From Paraburkholderia ultramafica (GTDB taxonomy: Bacteria; Pseudomonadota; Gammaproteobacteria; Burkholderiales; Burkholderiaceae), in the NCBI RefSeq assembly GCF_902859915.1, contig NZ_CADIKK010000015.1, positions 124,001-188,000 on the forward strand: a stretch of DNA of 64,000 nt, given 5' to 3'. This document shows, piece after piece, positions 10,642-19,047 of the stretch. Made by a program: the position numbers and the translations under genes. The stretch's first letter is position 1; each line of letters starts with the position of its first letter. The notes beneath the pieces were generated by a model. The model saw only the letters and a list, made by a program, of their open reading frames with translations, searched no databases and was not told the DNA's origin.

Positions 10642-11433
10642 TCAGCCGAGGCGCGCATAGCCGGCGGCGCGCGCTTCGTTTTCGAGTTGTTCGATCCGTT
10701 CGTAGTCCGTGAGCGGTAGAACCGAAAAGCCCTGCAAACGCAGGCGTTTCGCGCGCTCGGGCCGGATTTCGAGTGTCTCGTTCAGCGCCTCGCGCAGCGC
10801 TTCGATGGTCGCCGGCGGCACGGTGCCGGACGCGATCAGCGGCAAACCCGGCGACGCCGCCGTCATGCCGATCGCGCGAACCCGCCGCGCCAGGTCCGGC
10901 ATCACGTCGCCGACGAAAGCGAAGGTCACGCAATCGACCGCGGCGACGTCCGCGCGATTGTCTGCCACCGCCCGCAACGAGCCGAGATGCGAACCAGTGC
11001 GCAGCACCGCGCTGAAAAACATACCGGCACGCGAGTGCGGAGCGACCGCGTGACGAAACACATTCATGCCGCTGTTGGAGTCGTCCTGGTTGTAGGCGGC
11101 GCGCGCGCCGCGGCAGGCTGCGAGCGTATCGAACTGCGCGTCCGCCCGCGTCACCAGCACGCTCGAATAATGCGCGCCCTCGCAGCCCGGCGCGTCGAAG
11201 CGCGGCGTCGCGATCAATTGAACCTGCTCGTGCAGGCCGTGCATCAGCGGATAGCCGCAGGTCTGCGACAGCAGCAGGTTGGGGCGCCGCCAGAAGCCAG
11301 GCAGCTCCTCGTCCGGCTCGACGATGCGGCACGCCGGCTTGACGCGGCGCACTACGTCGTCGAGCCACTCGCGCCACTCGAGGTCGAGCGCGGGCGTGAC
11401 GTTATACATCGGCAGGGCGGCAATCCAGGTCAT
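10642..11433 (-). CDS. PhnD-like phosphate/phosphonate-type binding protein lacking a signal peptide
   Basis: The 263-residue protein resembles the PhnD/SsuA/TauA-like periplasmic binding fold: ALPMYNVTP at the N-terminus, LLLSQTCGYPLMHGL, a conserved YNQDDSNSGMNVFRH segment, and DVAAVDCVTFAF. It has no signal peptide or lipobox, and no permease or ATPase gene adjoins it. It is therefore either a cytoplasmic ligand-binding protein or a solute-binding domain used in another context. It is 19 bases downstream of the small gene at 11453-11731, so the two may be cotranscribed. Ligand unknown. Confidence 0.8.
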   Translation of the reverse strand: MTWIAALPMYNVTPALDLEWREWLDDVVRRVKPACRIVEPDEELPGFWRRPNLLLSQTCGYPLMHGLHEQVQLIATPRFDAPGCEGAHYSSVLVTRADAQFDTLAACRGARAAYNQDDSNSGMNVFRHAVAPHSRAGMFFSAVLRTGSHLGSLRAVADNRADVAAVDCVTFAFVGDVMPDLARRVRAIGMTAASPGLPLIASGTVPPATIEALREALNETLEIRPERAKRLRLQGFSVLPLTDYERIEQLENEARAAGYARLG

Positions 11434-11452
11434 GGATATGATTCTGGCACAG

Positions 11453-11731
11453 CTAATGTCTGATCATTCGGAATTCGTCGAGCCCGAGCCGCACGGGCTC
11501 GCTCGGTCTGAATGTCCACTTTTGCGCGGCCACCGTCAGGATCTCCAGTTGCGCGTCTTCGAACGCGACGAGCAGATCCCGCTTGCGCTTGCTCGCCGCC
11601 CCACAGAAGGCCACGAGTGCCTCGGCGCTGACTTCGAAAATCTGCGCGCGATCGTCACAGCACACCCGGAATGCGACCGTCGCGCATTCCGTCACACAGG
11701 GCCTGAACCCTTCATCGACATAGACCGACAT
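11453..11731 (-). CDS. Small conserved hypothetical protein (DUF1488-like)
   Basis: The 92-residue protein has a beta-rich N-terminal half with two cysteines (FRVCCDDRAQIFEVSAEALV) and a charged helix (KRKRDLLVAFEDAQLEILTV), similar in layout to DUF1488 proteins; the assignment is tentative. The ATG at 11731 is preceded by CAGGGAG at normal spacing. It overlaps by 20 bp the read-through tail of the truncated beta-helix gene upstream. Confidence 0.65.
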   Translation of the reverse strand: MSVYVDEGFRPCVTECATVAFRVCCDDRAQIFEVSAEALVAFCGAASKRKRDLLVAFEDAQLEILTVAAQKWTFRPSEPVRLGLDEFRMIRH

Positions 11732-12638
11732 GGCGATCTCCCTGCAAAGCCCAAGTCAACAGGATGACAAGTCGTAAGTATTGAGTATGTGGGAGAACCG
11801 GCATTCGCGATGAAATCCCGTGCTTTCCGACGCGCGCATCGGCCGGGAACTGAATACATTCGCGCAAACTTTTGTAAGCCGCTGCCTCTTTCCGCCCGGT
11901 ATTCGTCCATTTACGCGCAGGTGCGCTGGCTACACTCGCTCCGTCACCCTGGTAGCTCACTACGGCAATCATGTCATCCCCAGTGCCGGTGACGGTGTTG
12001 TCCTGGACAAGCACGTTGTGCGAGCCGTACGTGGTGTGGATGCCGTCGGCGAGCGTCCCCTGCACCTTGTTACCCACGACCGCGATGTCTGTCCCGCCGA
12101 AAACGAAGATTCCGTCACTGGCACCGCCCTGGATCGTGACATCAAGCACCTGAATACCTGCCCCCGTCACTTCGACTTTCGTCGAACCTGGCGTGGTGAG
12201 CCGCGTTGTCCCGGTACCAATCAGAGTGAGCCCGACGAGGGTTGAATTACTGCCGCTCATCACGATGGTCTGATCTTCCGGGTTGGTTGCGACTAGCGTT
12301 GCCCCATATCCTGACACGACAACCTGCTGGCCCTTCACCACGAGCGAATGGCCGACGACGTAGCGGCCCGGTGCGAACACCAGACGCTGGCCGGCCTGTA
12401 ATTGGTCGAGCGTCTGTTGGAGCGCATCGGCCTGCTCGCTGCCGTCTGCCGCTGGAAAAACCGTCGCATCGGGGAGGGCGGCGATCTGACTGGATGGGCC
12501 ACGCGAATTCCGATGCCTGGAGGATGGCATCGTCGAGGTGGATGAATCCACCGCACGGAATGTCTGCGCCAGCGGATCGGTGGCATAGATCGACAGAACT
12601 GCGATGCATATGCCGGTAGCACGGGATAAAGTTTTCAC
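11712..12638 (-). pseudogene. Truncated secreted right-handed beta-helix protein
   Basis: The frame starts at a GTG (12638) with AAAGGAG upstream and begins with a signal peptide of about 25 residues. Residues about 55-230 show the repeating pattern of right-handed parallel beta-helix (pectate-lyase-like) proteins: GRYVVGHSLVVKGQQVVVSG, then ASDGIFVFGGTDIAVVGNKV, SHNVLVQDNTV. The repeats stop abruptly near residue 233 (base 11940). The last 75 residues look random and run into the next gene. The C-terminal part of the helix seems deleted, so I treat it as a probable pseudogene; a short functional version is possible. Confidence 0.6.
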
Positions 12639-13321
12639 GTTCAGCTCCTTTCGTAAGCGCCGTGATGCCAGGTGGGCGATGGTGTTGCCAGATCGTCATG
12701 TCATTAGCCTTGTAGAAGGTGGGTGCGGAAAGTTTCTTGTACTGAACAATCCGTTAATCGAGCCTATGCCATTGAAAAAGAGAAAAAAATTGGACTGAAA
12801 ACGTAGGACGTTTGGAGGTTCTGCTAGCGAATCGCCCTCTGTCTTACCGGTGAGGCGTAAGACGTTCGTCTCGAATGACGCGACGCGATTTCGCCGGCCG
12901 ATAACGTGCAGACTTGCCAGGTTCCTCGTGGGCGTACTGAGTGCGAGATCTCTCGCGCGGCGCTCGAAATGTAGTTCTGGTTGTGATCGGGCACCGATGC
13001 AACGCGTATGCTCGGGACATTCGCAAACAGGCGGATGCGGATCCGACCGGCGCCTCCCCGTGACGCGCGGCGCAAAGGGGACACTCGGACTACTCGTTGA
13101 CCGGACTCACCGAAACGGGAAGGGCACGTTTGTGGTGGGTCGCCCTATAGATGGGCGCTTCCCGGGTGGAAGAACAAATGACGAAAAACGAAGCGCGCAC
13201 CAAAGCTGACGAAACTTTCGGTTGATCTCGCCGCTACCGTGGACTACAAATCTAAGACTGAGTGTGAGCGAATATCGGAATCTCTTGCATCCAGAACCAG
13301 CTGGACAAGGAGAGACTCGTC
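12639..13321. other. Long intergenic region before the selenium-binding protein gene
   Basis: These 683 bases separate divergently read genes. The first 160 bases next to the beta-helix gene are relatively AT-rich (run of A near 12780) and probably hold its promoter. I found no credible gene, terminator or mobile element remnant; the short open frames here have Arg-rich, shadow-like translations. Confidence 0.5.
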
Positions 13322-14728
13322 ATGGCTATGCGCCCAGATCCGACCTTCCACGCATCTCCGAAACTCGCGATGGATGCGCCCGCGGAAGACTACGCCTACA
13401 CGGTGCTGCTCAGCCCCGACTTCTCGCAGCCCGACGCGCTCGCCGTGATCGACGTGAAGCCAGACTCGGCGACCTACAGCAAGGTGGTTCACACGGTGCC
13501 GGTGCCGAACAAGGGGGACGAATTCCATCATTTCGGCTGGAATGCCTGCTCATCGGCACTGTCGCCGCTGACTGGCCACGCCTTCCTCGAACGACGCTAT
13601 CTGATCATTCCGGGGATGCGCTCCTCGCGCATTTATATCGTGGACACCAAGCCTCATCCGACCGAGGCGCGAATTCACCAGATCATCGAACCTGAGGAAA
13701 TCTTCCGTAAGACAGGCTACTCGCGTCCGCATACGGTCCATTGCGGGCCCGAAGGAATTTACGTCAGCACGCTCGGTGGCGAAGGAAAAGATGGCACCGA
13801 CGGGCCGCCGGGTATTTTCATCATGGACTGCGAGACGTTCGATGTGCTCGGCCGCTGGGAGATCGACCGCGGTTTGCAGGAGAAACACTACGATTTCTGG
13901 TGGAACCTGCCGCGCGACTACATGGTGTCGAGCGAGTGGGCATTGCCGCCGCAATTCGAGAACGGGATCGTCGCCGAGGATCTTCTGTCGAACAAGTACG
14001 GGCACCGCATCCACTTCTGGGATCTGCGGGCGAGACGCAACGTGCAAACGATCGACCTCGGCGCGAATCATCAGATGGCGCTCGAAGTGCGGCCTGCGCA
14101 TGATCCGAGCCGGGAGTACGGGTTCATCGGTGTGGTAGTCGATACAACGAACCTCGAAGGGTCGATCTGGACCTGGTGGCGCGAGGGCGGACAGTTCCAC
14201 ATCGAGAAGACCGCAACCATTCCGCCCGAGCCTGCCGCCGCGGAATTGCTTCCTCCTTTGCTGCAGGGATTCGGTGCGGTGCCGCCGCTCGTCACGGATA
14301 TCGATCTCTCCATCGACGACAAGTTCCTGTACGTCGCCTGTTGGGGAACGGGCGAGATGCGCCAATACGACGTGACGGATCCCCGCAAGCCGAAGCTTGC
14401 CGACTCGGTTCACATCGGCGGGATCGTACGGCGCACGCCCCATGCGAACGGTGAAACCTTCGCGGGTGGCCCGCAGATGGTTGAGATCAGCCGCGACGGC
14501 AAGCGTGTCTATTGGACCAACTCGCTCTATTCGAGCTGGGACAACCAGTTCTATCCGGACGGTGTCCCCGCGGCACAGGTCATGGCTCGGGCCGAGCCCG
14601 GTGGTGGCCTCTCGCTCGCCGACGATTATTGGGTGACCTTTCCCGATGGATACCGGGCTCACCAGATTCGGCTCGAGGGCGGCGACTGCTCGACTGATTC
14701 GTTCTGTTACCCGTCGGTGGGCATTTGA
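13322..14728 (+). CDS. Selenium-binding protein family (SBP56), probable methanethiol oxidase
   Basis: The 468-residue protein matches the SBP56/SELENBP1 family from end to end. Cys76 in FHHFGWNACSS corresponds to the functional cysteine of the human protein, and conserved histidines occur in HTVHCGPEGIYVSTLG. Family members oxidise methanethiol to formaldehyde, H2O2 and H2S. Described bacterial MtoX proteins are exported, but no signal peptide is seen here, so this copy may act in the cytoplasm. The ATG follows GGAGAC. The next gene starts inside its stop codon, so the two are translationally coupled. Substrate is inferred from the family. Confidence 0.88.
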   Translation: MAMRPDPTFHASPKLAMDAPAEDYAYTVLLSPDFSQPDALAVIDVKPDSATYSKVVHTVPVPNKGDEFHHFGWNACSSALSPLTGHAFLERRYLIIPGMRSSRIYIVDTKPHPTEARIHQIIEPEEIFRKTGYSRPHTVHCGPEGIYVSTLGGEGKDGTDGPPGIFIMDCETFDVLGRWEIDRGLQEKHYDFWWNLPRDYMVSSEWALPPQFENGIVAEDLLSNKYGHRIHFWDLRARRNVQTIDLGANHQMALEVRPAHDPSREYGFIGVVVDTTNLEGSIWTWWREGGQFHIEKTATIPPEPAAAELLPPLLQGFGAVPPLVTDIDLSIDDKFLYVACWGTGEMRQYDVTDPRKPKLADSVHIGGIVRRTPHANGETFAGGPQMVEISRDGKRVYWTNSLYSSWDNQFYPDGVPAAQVMARAEPGGGLSLADDYWVTFPDGYRAHQIRLEGGDCSTDSFCYPSVGI

Positions 14729-15399
14729 TCGGGGGTGGTTGGTCGCAGGCCGGCCTTTGGTTAGCCATCCTTGCGAGTGGTATATATCACGGGCTCAATC
14801 CGGCGATGGGATGGCCGCTCGCCGTTTCGAGCGGGTTGATGCAGCGACGCGCGCGGGCGCTGCTTGTCACGCTCTGCTATCTCGCGGCAGGGCACGTGCT
14901 CGCCATGTTCGTGGTGATGGTGCCTTTTGCCATGCTTGCGATGCTGCTCGCATGGCAGCGCGAGATACAGGCCGGCGCAAGCATGCTCGTAATCGGCTTT
15001 GGCGCCTATCTTCTGATCCGCAGACGCCATTCGCGTGTACTCGCGCGGATCCCGCCGTCACGGCTCGCACTCTGGTCTTTCGCCATCGCCATTGCGTACG
15101 GCGCGGGACTGATGCTCGTGCCGATCTACCTCGGACTTTGCCGGTCTTACGGCATGGATCGGGCGCATCGGGCCGCGCAGACCCTGATCGATTACAACCT
15201 TCGCATGGCGTTGCTTGTCTCCGCCGTCCACGGCACGGCGATGATGGTGGCCGGCGGATGCCTGGCCTGGCTGGTCTATCGCTACCTGGGGCTGAAGTTC
15301 GTGTCACGGAGCTGGTTCAATCTGGATGCGATCTGGGCATCGAGCCTCATCCTGGTGGGCATGCTGTCGTTGGTTGCATCCGCCACACGGCATGCGTGA
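14725..15399 (+). CDS. Multi-pass membrane protein coupled to the SBP56 gene
   Basis: The 224-residue product is very hydrophobic with about six transmembrane segments and a distinctive N-terminal motif, GIYHGLNPAMGWPLAVS, in the first membrane segment. The start is a TTG whose last bases form the TGA of the preceding gene (TTGA overlap), with GGTGGG as a possible ribosome binding site. I do not know a function; the tight coupling suggests a partner of the selenium-binding protein, perhaps for transport of its substrate or a metal. Its 3' end is overlapped on the other strand by the downstream cdh frame. Confidence 0.8.
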   Translation: MIGGGWSQAGLWLAILASGIYHGLNPAMGWPLAVSSGLMQRRARALLVTLCYLAAGHVLAMFVVMVPFAMLAMLLAWQREIQAGASMLVIGFGAYLLIRRRHSRVLARIPPSRLALWSFAIAIAYGAGLMLVPIYLGLCRSYGMDRAHRAAQTLIDYNLRMALLVSAVHGTAMMVAGGCLAWLVYRYLGLKFVSRSWFNLDAIWASSLILVGMLSLVASATRHA

Positions 15400-16163
15400 T
15401 CCATCAGGCCTTCGGCCGTGCCGCTGCCGTTGTCGACTTCGGTGCCGCTGTTCAGGATCAGCCAGCCGTCGGTGGCGGCGGACGGGCCCGCGCCCGTCAC
15501 GAGGATGGTTTGCGTCGCCATTGCTCCGGCGCCTTGATTGTCACGCGCGACGATGCGGAAAGGATTGCTGGCTTGAGCGAGTGAAGTCACGCGCATGATC
15601 CGGTAGCGCTCGCCGTCGAGCGTATCCCAACGCCACTCGCCGGGCGCGTCCTTCGCGTGACGCGCGAGCGCCAGGCTGACCTCGCGGCGCATGCAGTCGA
15701 TATGGATATGCAGCTGGTTTTGCGAACGGCGATACTCGGAGTTGATTACGAGGCCGAGCTGATTGTCCGGCAGCGCACGCTTGACCGACTTCTCGACGTA
15801 ATGCCGCGAGTCCCACGCGTCGACCCAGTAATCCTGCGCATGAGGCGCGAGCACGAGCGGGCTTTCGATGCCGGTGATGCGATCGGTCGGAATCAGCAGA
15901 TGCTGCGAGCGACCGACAATATCCTTCAGGATCACGTAGCGTTTGTCGAGATCGACACTCGTGCATTGGCCCGGCGTGCCGGTTGCCTGCTGAGACGGCA
16001 CGCAGCGGATGTCGACGATTTTCCACAGCGCGTCGGAATCGGCCGTGGCAAGGCGCGCGCATGCTGTGGCGGTGAGTGTGATGGCCAATGCCGCGGCCAA
16101 TCTGGCCGCATGGCGTAAGAGGGTCCGCCGCGGGTGGGCGGGTGTGGGTGTGGGTGTCGTCAT
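15282..16163 (-). CDS. cdh: CDP-diacylglycerol pyrophosphatase
   Basis: This enzyme hydrolyses CDP-diacylglycerol to CMP and phosphatidate at the inner membrane. The 293-residue protein has a membrane-anchoring or lipoprotein-like N-terminus (ITLTATACARL) and then the Cdh/HIT-like domain: LWKIVDIRCVP, YVILKDIVGRSQHLLIPT, LGLVINSEYRRSQNQLHIHI followed by DC. The usual protein ends just after the LMDHAC motif near residue 260. Here about 33 extra residues continue antisense into the 3' end of the membrane-protein gene, suggesting loss of the ancestral stop. The ATG at 16163 is chosen over a GTG two codons upstream; neither has a clear ribosome binding site. Confidence 0.87.
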   Translation of the reverse strand: MTTPTPTPAHPRRTLLRHAARLAAALAITLTATACARLATADSDALWKIVDIRCVPSQQATGTPGQCTSVDLDKRYVILKDIVGRSQHLLIPTDRITGIESPLVLAPHAQDYWVDAWDSRHYVEKSVKRALPDNQLGLVINSEYRRSQNQLHIHIDCMRREVSLALARHAKDAPGEWRWDTLDGERYRIMRVTSLAQASNPFRIVARDNQGAGAMATQTILVTGAGPSAATDGWLILNSGTEVDNGSGTAEGLMDHACRVADATNDSMPTRMRLDAQIASRLNQLRDTNFSPR

Positions 16164-16255
16164 CGGCACGTTGGCTGGTGTTTTCGGAAAGCGTGGCTAG
16201 CGGACTCAAAGGGCAAAAGAGGGCGACAGCGGGCAACAAAGCGCGTCAACGAGCA

Positions 16256-17710
16256 TCAAAGCACTGGCGCGGGCAGCACGCCGAGCAACTGCTCGAACGC
16301 GACGCCGATCGCGAGCAGCCGCCGGTCCTCGCCAAGCGGACCATCCAGTTCGAGGCCGACCGGCAGGCCGCTCGCGGTCATCCCCGCGGGCAGTGACAGT
16401 CCCGGAATGCCAGACGTGCTGGCCGGATCGGTATTGCGCAGGAACGCGTCCATCGTCTCTAGCGGCGGCGCGCCGTCGATCGAGACCGTCGACGAACCGT
16501 GCACGTTGTCGATCGGCACGGCGGCCAGACGCGTGGTCGGAAACAGCAGCGCGTCGAGGCGCTGGCTGGCGAACGTCGCGGCTACGTACTGCTGCAGGCG
16601 CGGCCGCCAGTGGTTCAACGCCGCCGCGTAGTGGGTGCCGAGCACATCGGCGAGTACGCTGTCGTAGATCGCGCGCACGTCCGGGCTCGCGATGCGCGCG
16701 GCCATATCGGCAACGGTCCTGACCGGCGCATCGTTGGCGACGAGCCAGGCGAGCACATCGTCGCGCGCTTCGTGGATCGCAACCGGACCGCCGACCATGC
16801 CGTTCAGGTGCTCCAGTTCGCTCATCGCGACCGGCACGAACACGACGCCCGCCGCTTCGAGCCGGGTCAACGCGGCGCGCGCGACGTCTTCCACCTGTCG
16901 CTCGAGTCCTTCCCACAACGGCGCGGGCAGGCCGATGCGCAGGCCGCTCAGTGCCAGCTCGGGCAACGCGCCGGCACCCGTGATCACGCCGTCGAGCAGC
17001 GCGAGGTCGGCGACGGTGCGCGCCATCGGTCCCACGGTGTCGCGCGTATGGCTGATCGGCACGACGGCGTTCGGATCGTGATAGCGCCGCTCGGCGCCGC
17101 CGTTGCCGACCGATGGACGAAACCCCGCGGTGCCCGTCAACGCAGCCGGGATGCGGGTCGAGCCGCCGGTGTCGGTGCCCAGACCCGCGGGCACGATGCG
17201 CGCGGCGATCGCCACGGCCGTGCCGCCCGACGAGCCACCGGGGATCAGCGTGGGATCGTAGGGATTGCGCACCGGGCCGGCATGCGTGGCGAAGTTCGTG
17301 CTGGTGATGCCGAACGCCAGTTCGTGCATATTCGCTTTGCCGAGCACGATCGCGCCGGCGTCGATGAGCCGTTGCACCGAAGGAGCGTTGGCTTTCGGGA
17401 TGAAGCCTTCGAGAGCGGGCGTGCCCGCCGAAGTCTGCAGGCCCGCCGTATTGATGTTGTCCTTGACGACGATGGGCAAGCCGGCGAGCGGCAACAGCGC
17501 CTTCGCCGAGGCCGGCAGCGCGTCGATGCGCTGCGCGGCGGCGAGCGCGCCGTCGAGCTCGAGTGTGGTGAGCGCATTGAGGCTCGAGAGCGCGGCCGCG
17601 CGTGCGAGCAGCGTGGCCACGTAGTCGGTGGCCTTGAGGCGGCCGGACTGGATCGCGGCGACCGCTTGCGTGGCGGTCAGCGCGAGTTGTTCATCGACGG
17701 TCCATGGCAT
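16256..17710 (-). CDS. Amidase-signature family hydrolase
   Basis: The 484-residue cytoplasmic enzyme carries the complete amidase-signature catalytic triad: Lys83 (GLPIVVKDNI), the cis-Ser at about 160 in PGGSSGGT, and nucleophile Ser184 in GTDTGGSTRIPAALTG. It should hydrolyse an amide to acid and ammonia. Relatives include indoleacetamide and mandelamide hydrolases, but no residue here fixes the substrate, and no GatB/GatC partners are nearby, so it is not tRNA amidotransferase. The start has AAGGAG upstream. It is transcribed alone. Confidence 0.88.
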   Translation of the reverse strand: MPWTVDEQLALTATQAVAAIQSGRLKATDYVATLLARAAALSSLNALTTLELDGALAAAQRIDALPASAKALLPLAGLPIVVKDNINTAGLQTSAGTPALEGFIPKANAPSVQRLIDAGAIVLGKANMHELAFGITSTNFATHAGPVRNPYDPTLIPGGSSGGTAVAIAARIVPAGLGTDTGGSTRIPAALTGTAGFRPSVGNGGAERRYHDPNAVVPISHTRDTVGPMARTVADLALLDGVITGAGALPELALSGLRIGLPAPLWEGLERQVEDVARAALTRLEAAGVVFVPVAMSELEHLNGMVGGPVAIHEARDDVLAWLVANDAPVRTVADMAARIASPDVRAIYDSVLADVLGTHYAAALNHWRPRLQQYVAATFASQRLDALLFPTTRLAAVPIDNVHGSSTVSIDGAPPLETMDAFLRNTDPASTSGIPGLSLPAGMTASGLPVGLELDGPLGEDRRLLAIGVAFEQLLGVLPAPVL

Positions 17711-18178
17711 GTCCGCATCTCCTTGTCGTGTGCGTTGGCGGCGCGAGGGTCGTGCGAAACCCGGTGCAAAACGTGGCGCGAGGCGCGAGCGCCGGCAGCG
17801 CCGGGTAAGCGATCACGGTGGATTCTTCTGGGAGGCGGGTGTCGGGCAGTCGTCTGCGCAAGCCGATCCGCCTGGCAAACGTGCGGAGGGGTGTTCACGC
17901 GGGCAGTCACCGCGCGAAGTCAGCGGGCGTTGGCAGCGGTCTTCGGCAACCTCGGTTGGCGTATCGGACATGGCAGGCGTGCAGAGGGCGAACTCGTGGT
18001 GTCGCCTATTCTGGCACAAGCGCTTAACAGCCGATGCCGGGCGAGGCAGCGAGGCCGGCGCTAGCCGGCTGCCGTTTTGACGCGCGACGCTTGCCGGTTC
18101 GCGCCGCGACCGCCCCGACCCTCGTGACAGCCGTGACACCCGCAACCGCTATGACCGCTCCGATCGACGCGAACAACG
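17711..18178. other. Intergenic region upstream of the amidase
   Basis: These 468 bases lie between the amidase start and the stop of the small gene at 18179. No gene, strong hairpin or repeat is evident; it probably contains the amidase promoter. Confidence 0.5.
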
Positions 18179-18394
18179 TCACTGGTGGTTATCGACCCAC
18201 ATACGTCCCCATCGGAATGCATAGGCGAGCGCATGTTCCTCGTCGAAGAAGTAATCGAGCGCGTCGAACGAATACGCTTTCCCGTCGTTCGCGGAGGTTT
18301 TTTCGATGGTCAGATTGGCGGCGAACATGCCATTGGGTAGCAACTGCGCGGCCGGAGCGACCTCGTACCCCTTGTAGCGGATATGTGAATTCAT
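18179..18394 (-). CDS. Small conserved-looking hypothetical protein
   Basis: The 71-residue product is compact and mixed alpha/beta in pattern, with an aromatic C-terminus (LDYFFDEEHALAYAFRWGRM) and no signal peptide or membrane segment. The ATG at 18394 lacks a clear ribosome binding site. Composition and codon use look genuine. I do not recognise a named family. Confidence 0.6.
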   Translation of the reverse strand: MNSHIRYKGYEVAPAAQLLPNGMFAANLTIEKTSANDGKAYSFDALDYFFDEEHALAYAFRWGRMWVDNHQ

Positions 18395-18845
18395 GATATC
18401 GACTTGTCAGTGTGCCCGCTTGTGTTGCAAGGAAGCCAGTGCGTAGGACGTCACCCCGTAGCGCCACGTGGTCGGTGAGCTGGCGGACAGGGTCAAGCGT
18501 AGGGCGCGCTGCGCAGCGGGTGAACCAATCTTTCGTCGTAAGCAAATCAGCGGGGTTCGGGAGCGGTCTTCAGGAGCCCGGATCGGATCATCTTCGCTGT
18601 GTTGGACCCTACTATCCAGCGTCGCGGGCAAGCCGTCTGTTATGTGCCGCACGGTTTGCACAAACGCTGCCGTGGGCCGCCACAGCGGCATCACGGCAGC
18701 GTCAGCAAGGCCGAATCAGACCGCGTGCAACAGACGCGCGGGTTGCGCTTCATTGAGCGCATTGGCGGGCGAGAGCGTGCCCGGCGCGCGATGCGCTACG
18801 GCTACACGTGAAGCCGCGCCAGACAAGCATTTGTCGAACCATTGT
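18395..18845. other. Intergenic stretch before the small RNA promoter
   Basis: No protein gene is supported in these about 450 bases. It contains the upstream region of the small gene at 18179 (minus strand). Confidence 0.45.
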
Positions 18846-18874
18846 TTGGGCACGCGAGAACGCACCGCTATGAT
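18846..18874 (+). promoter_or_regulatory. Sigma-70-like promoter for the candidate small RNA
   Basis: TTGGGC (18846-18851), a 17-base spacer and TATGAT (18869-18874) form a reasonable -35/-10 pair, placing the transcript start near 18881. Confidence 0.4.
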
Positions 18875-18880
18875 GGAATC

Positions 18881-18947
18881 GTCTCCTCTATGACATCTCC
18901 TTGGCATGGGACCCGGCCTTGCCATGTTTGTGGCGAGGCCTTTTTTT
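18881..18947 (+). ncRNA. Candidate small RNA (or attenuated leader) with intrinsic terminator
   Basis: A strong intrinsic terminator (GGCCTTGCCA at 18915-18924, loop of 6, TGGCGAGGCC at 18931-18940, then seven T) ends a stretch with no upstream plus-strand gene; the nearest genes upstream are on the other strand. With the promoter just before 18881 this gives a transcript of about 67 nt. Its 5' part is C/U-rich and contains UCUCCU twice (18882-18887, 18896-18901), complementary to Shine-Dalgarno sequences, as in Hfq-dependent small RNAs. CATGG/CCATG can form a competing stem, so a leader attenuator for the J-domain gene 100 bases downstream is an alternative. Confidence 0.5.
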
Positions 18948-19047
18948 CGTTGTCGTTGCAGCGGCGTCGGCGCGGGCCGCTTCACGAAAAGCCGTTTTTC
19001 GCATGCTACGATGTTCCGCGATGATTCCCGGCGAGGTCGAGCAAGCA

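Noticed and set aside
12850..13209. Plus-strand frame of about 120 codons in the long intergenic region before the SBP56 gene
   Set aside because: Its composition is Arg/Gly/Thr-rich and shadow-like, there is no ribosome binding site, and no family is recognisable.
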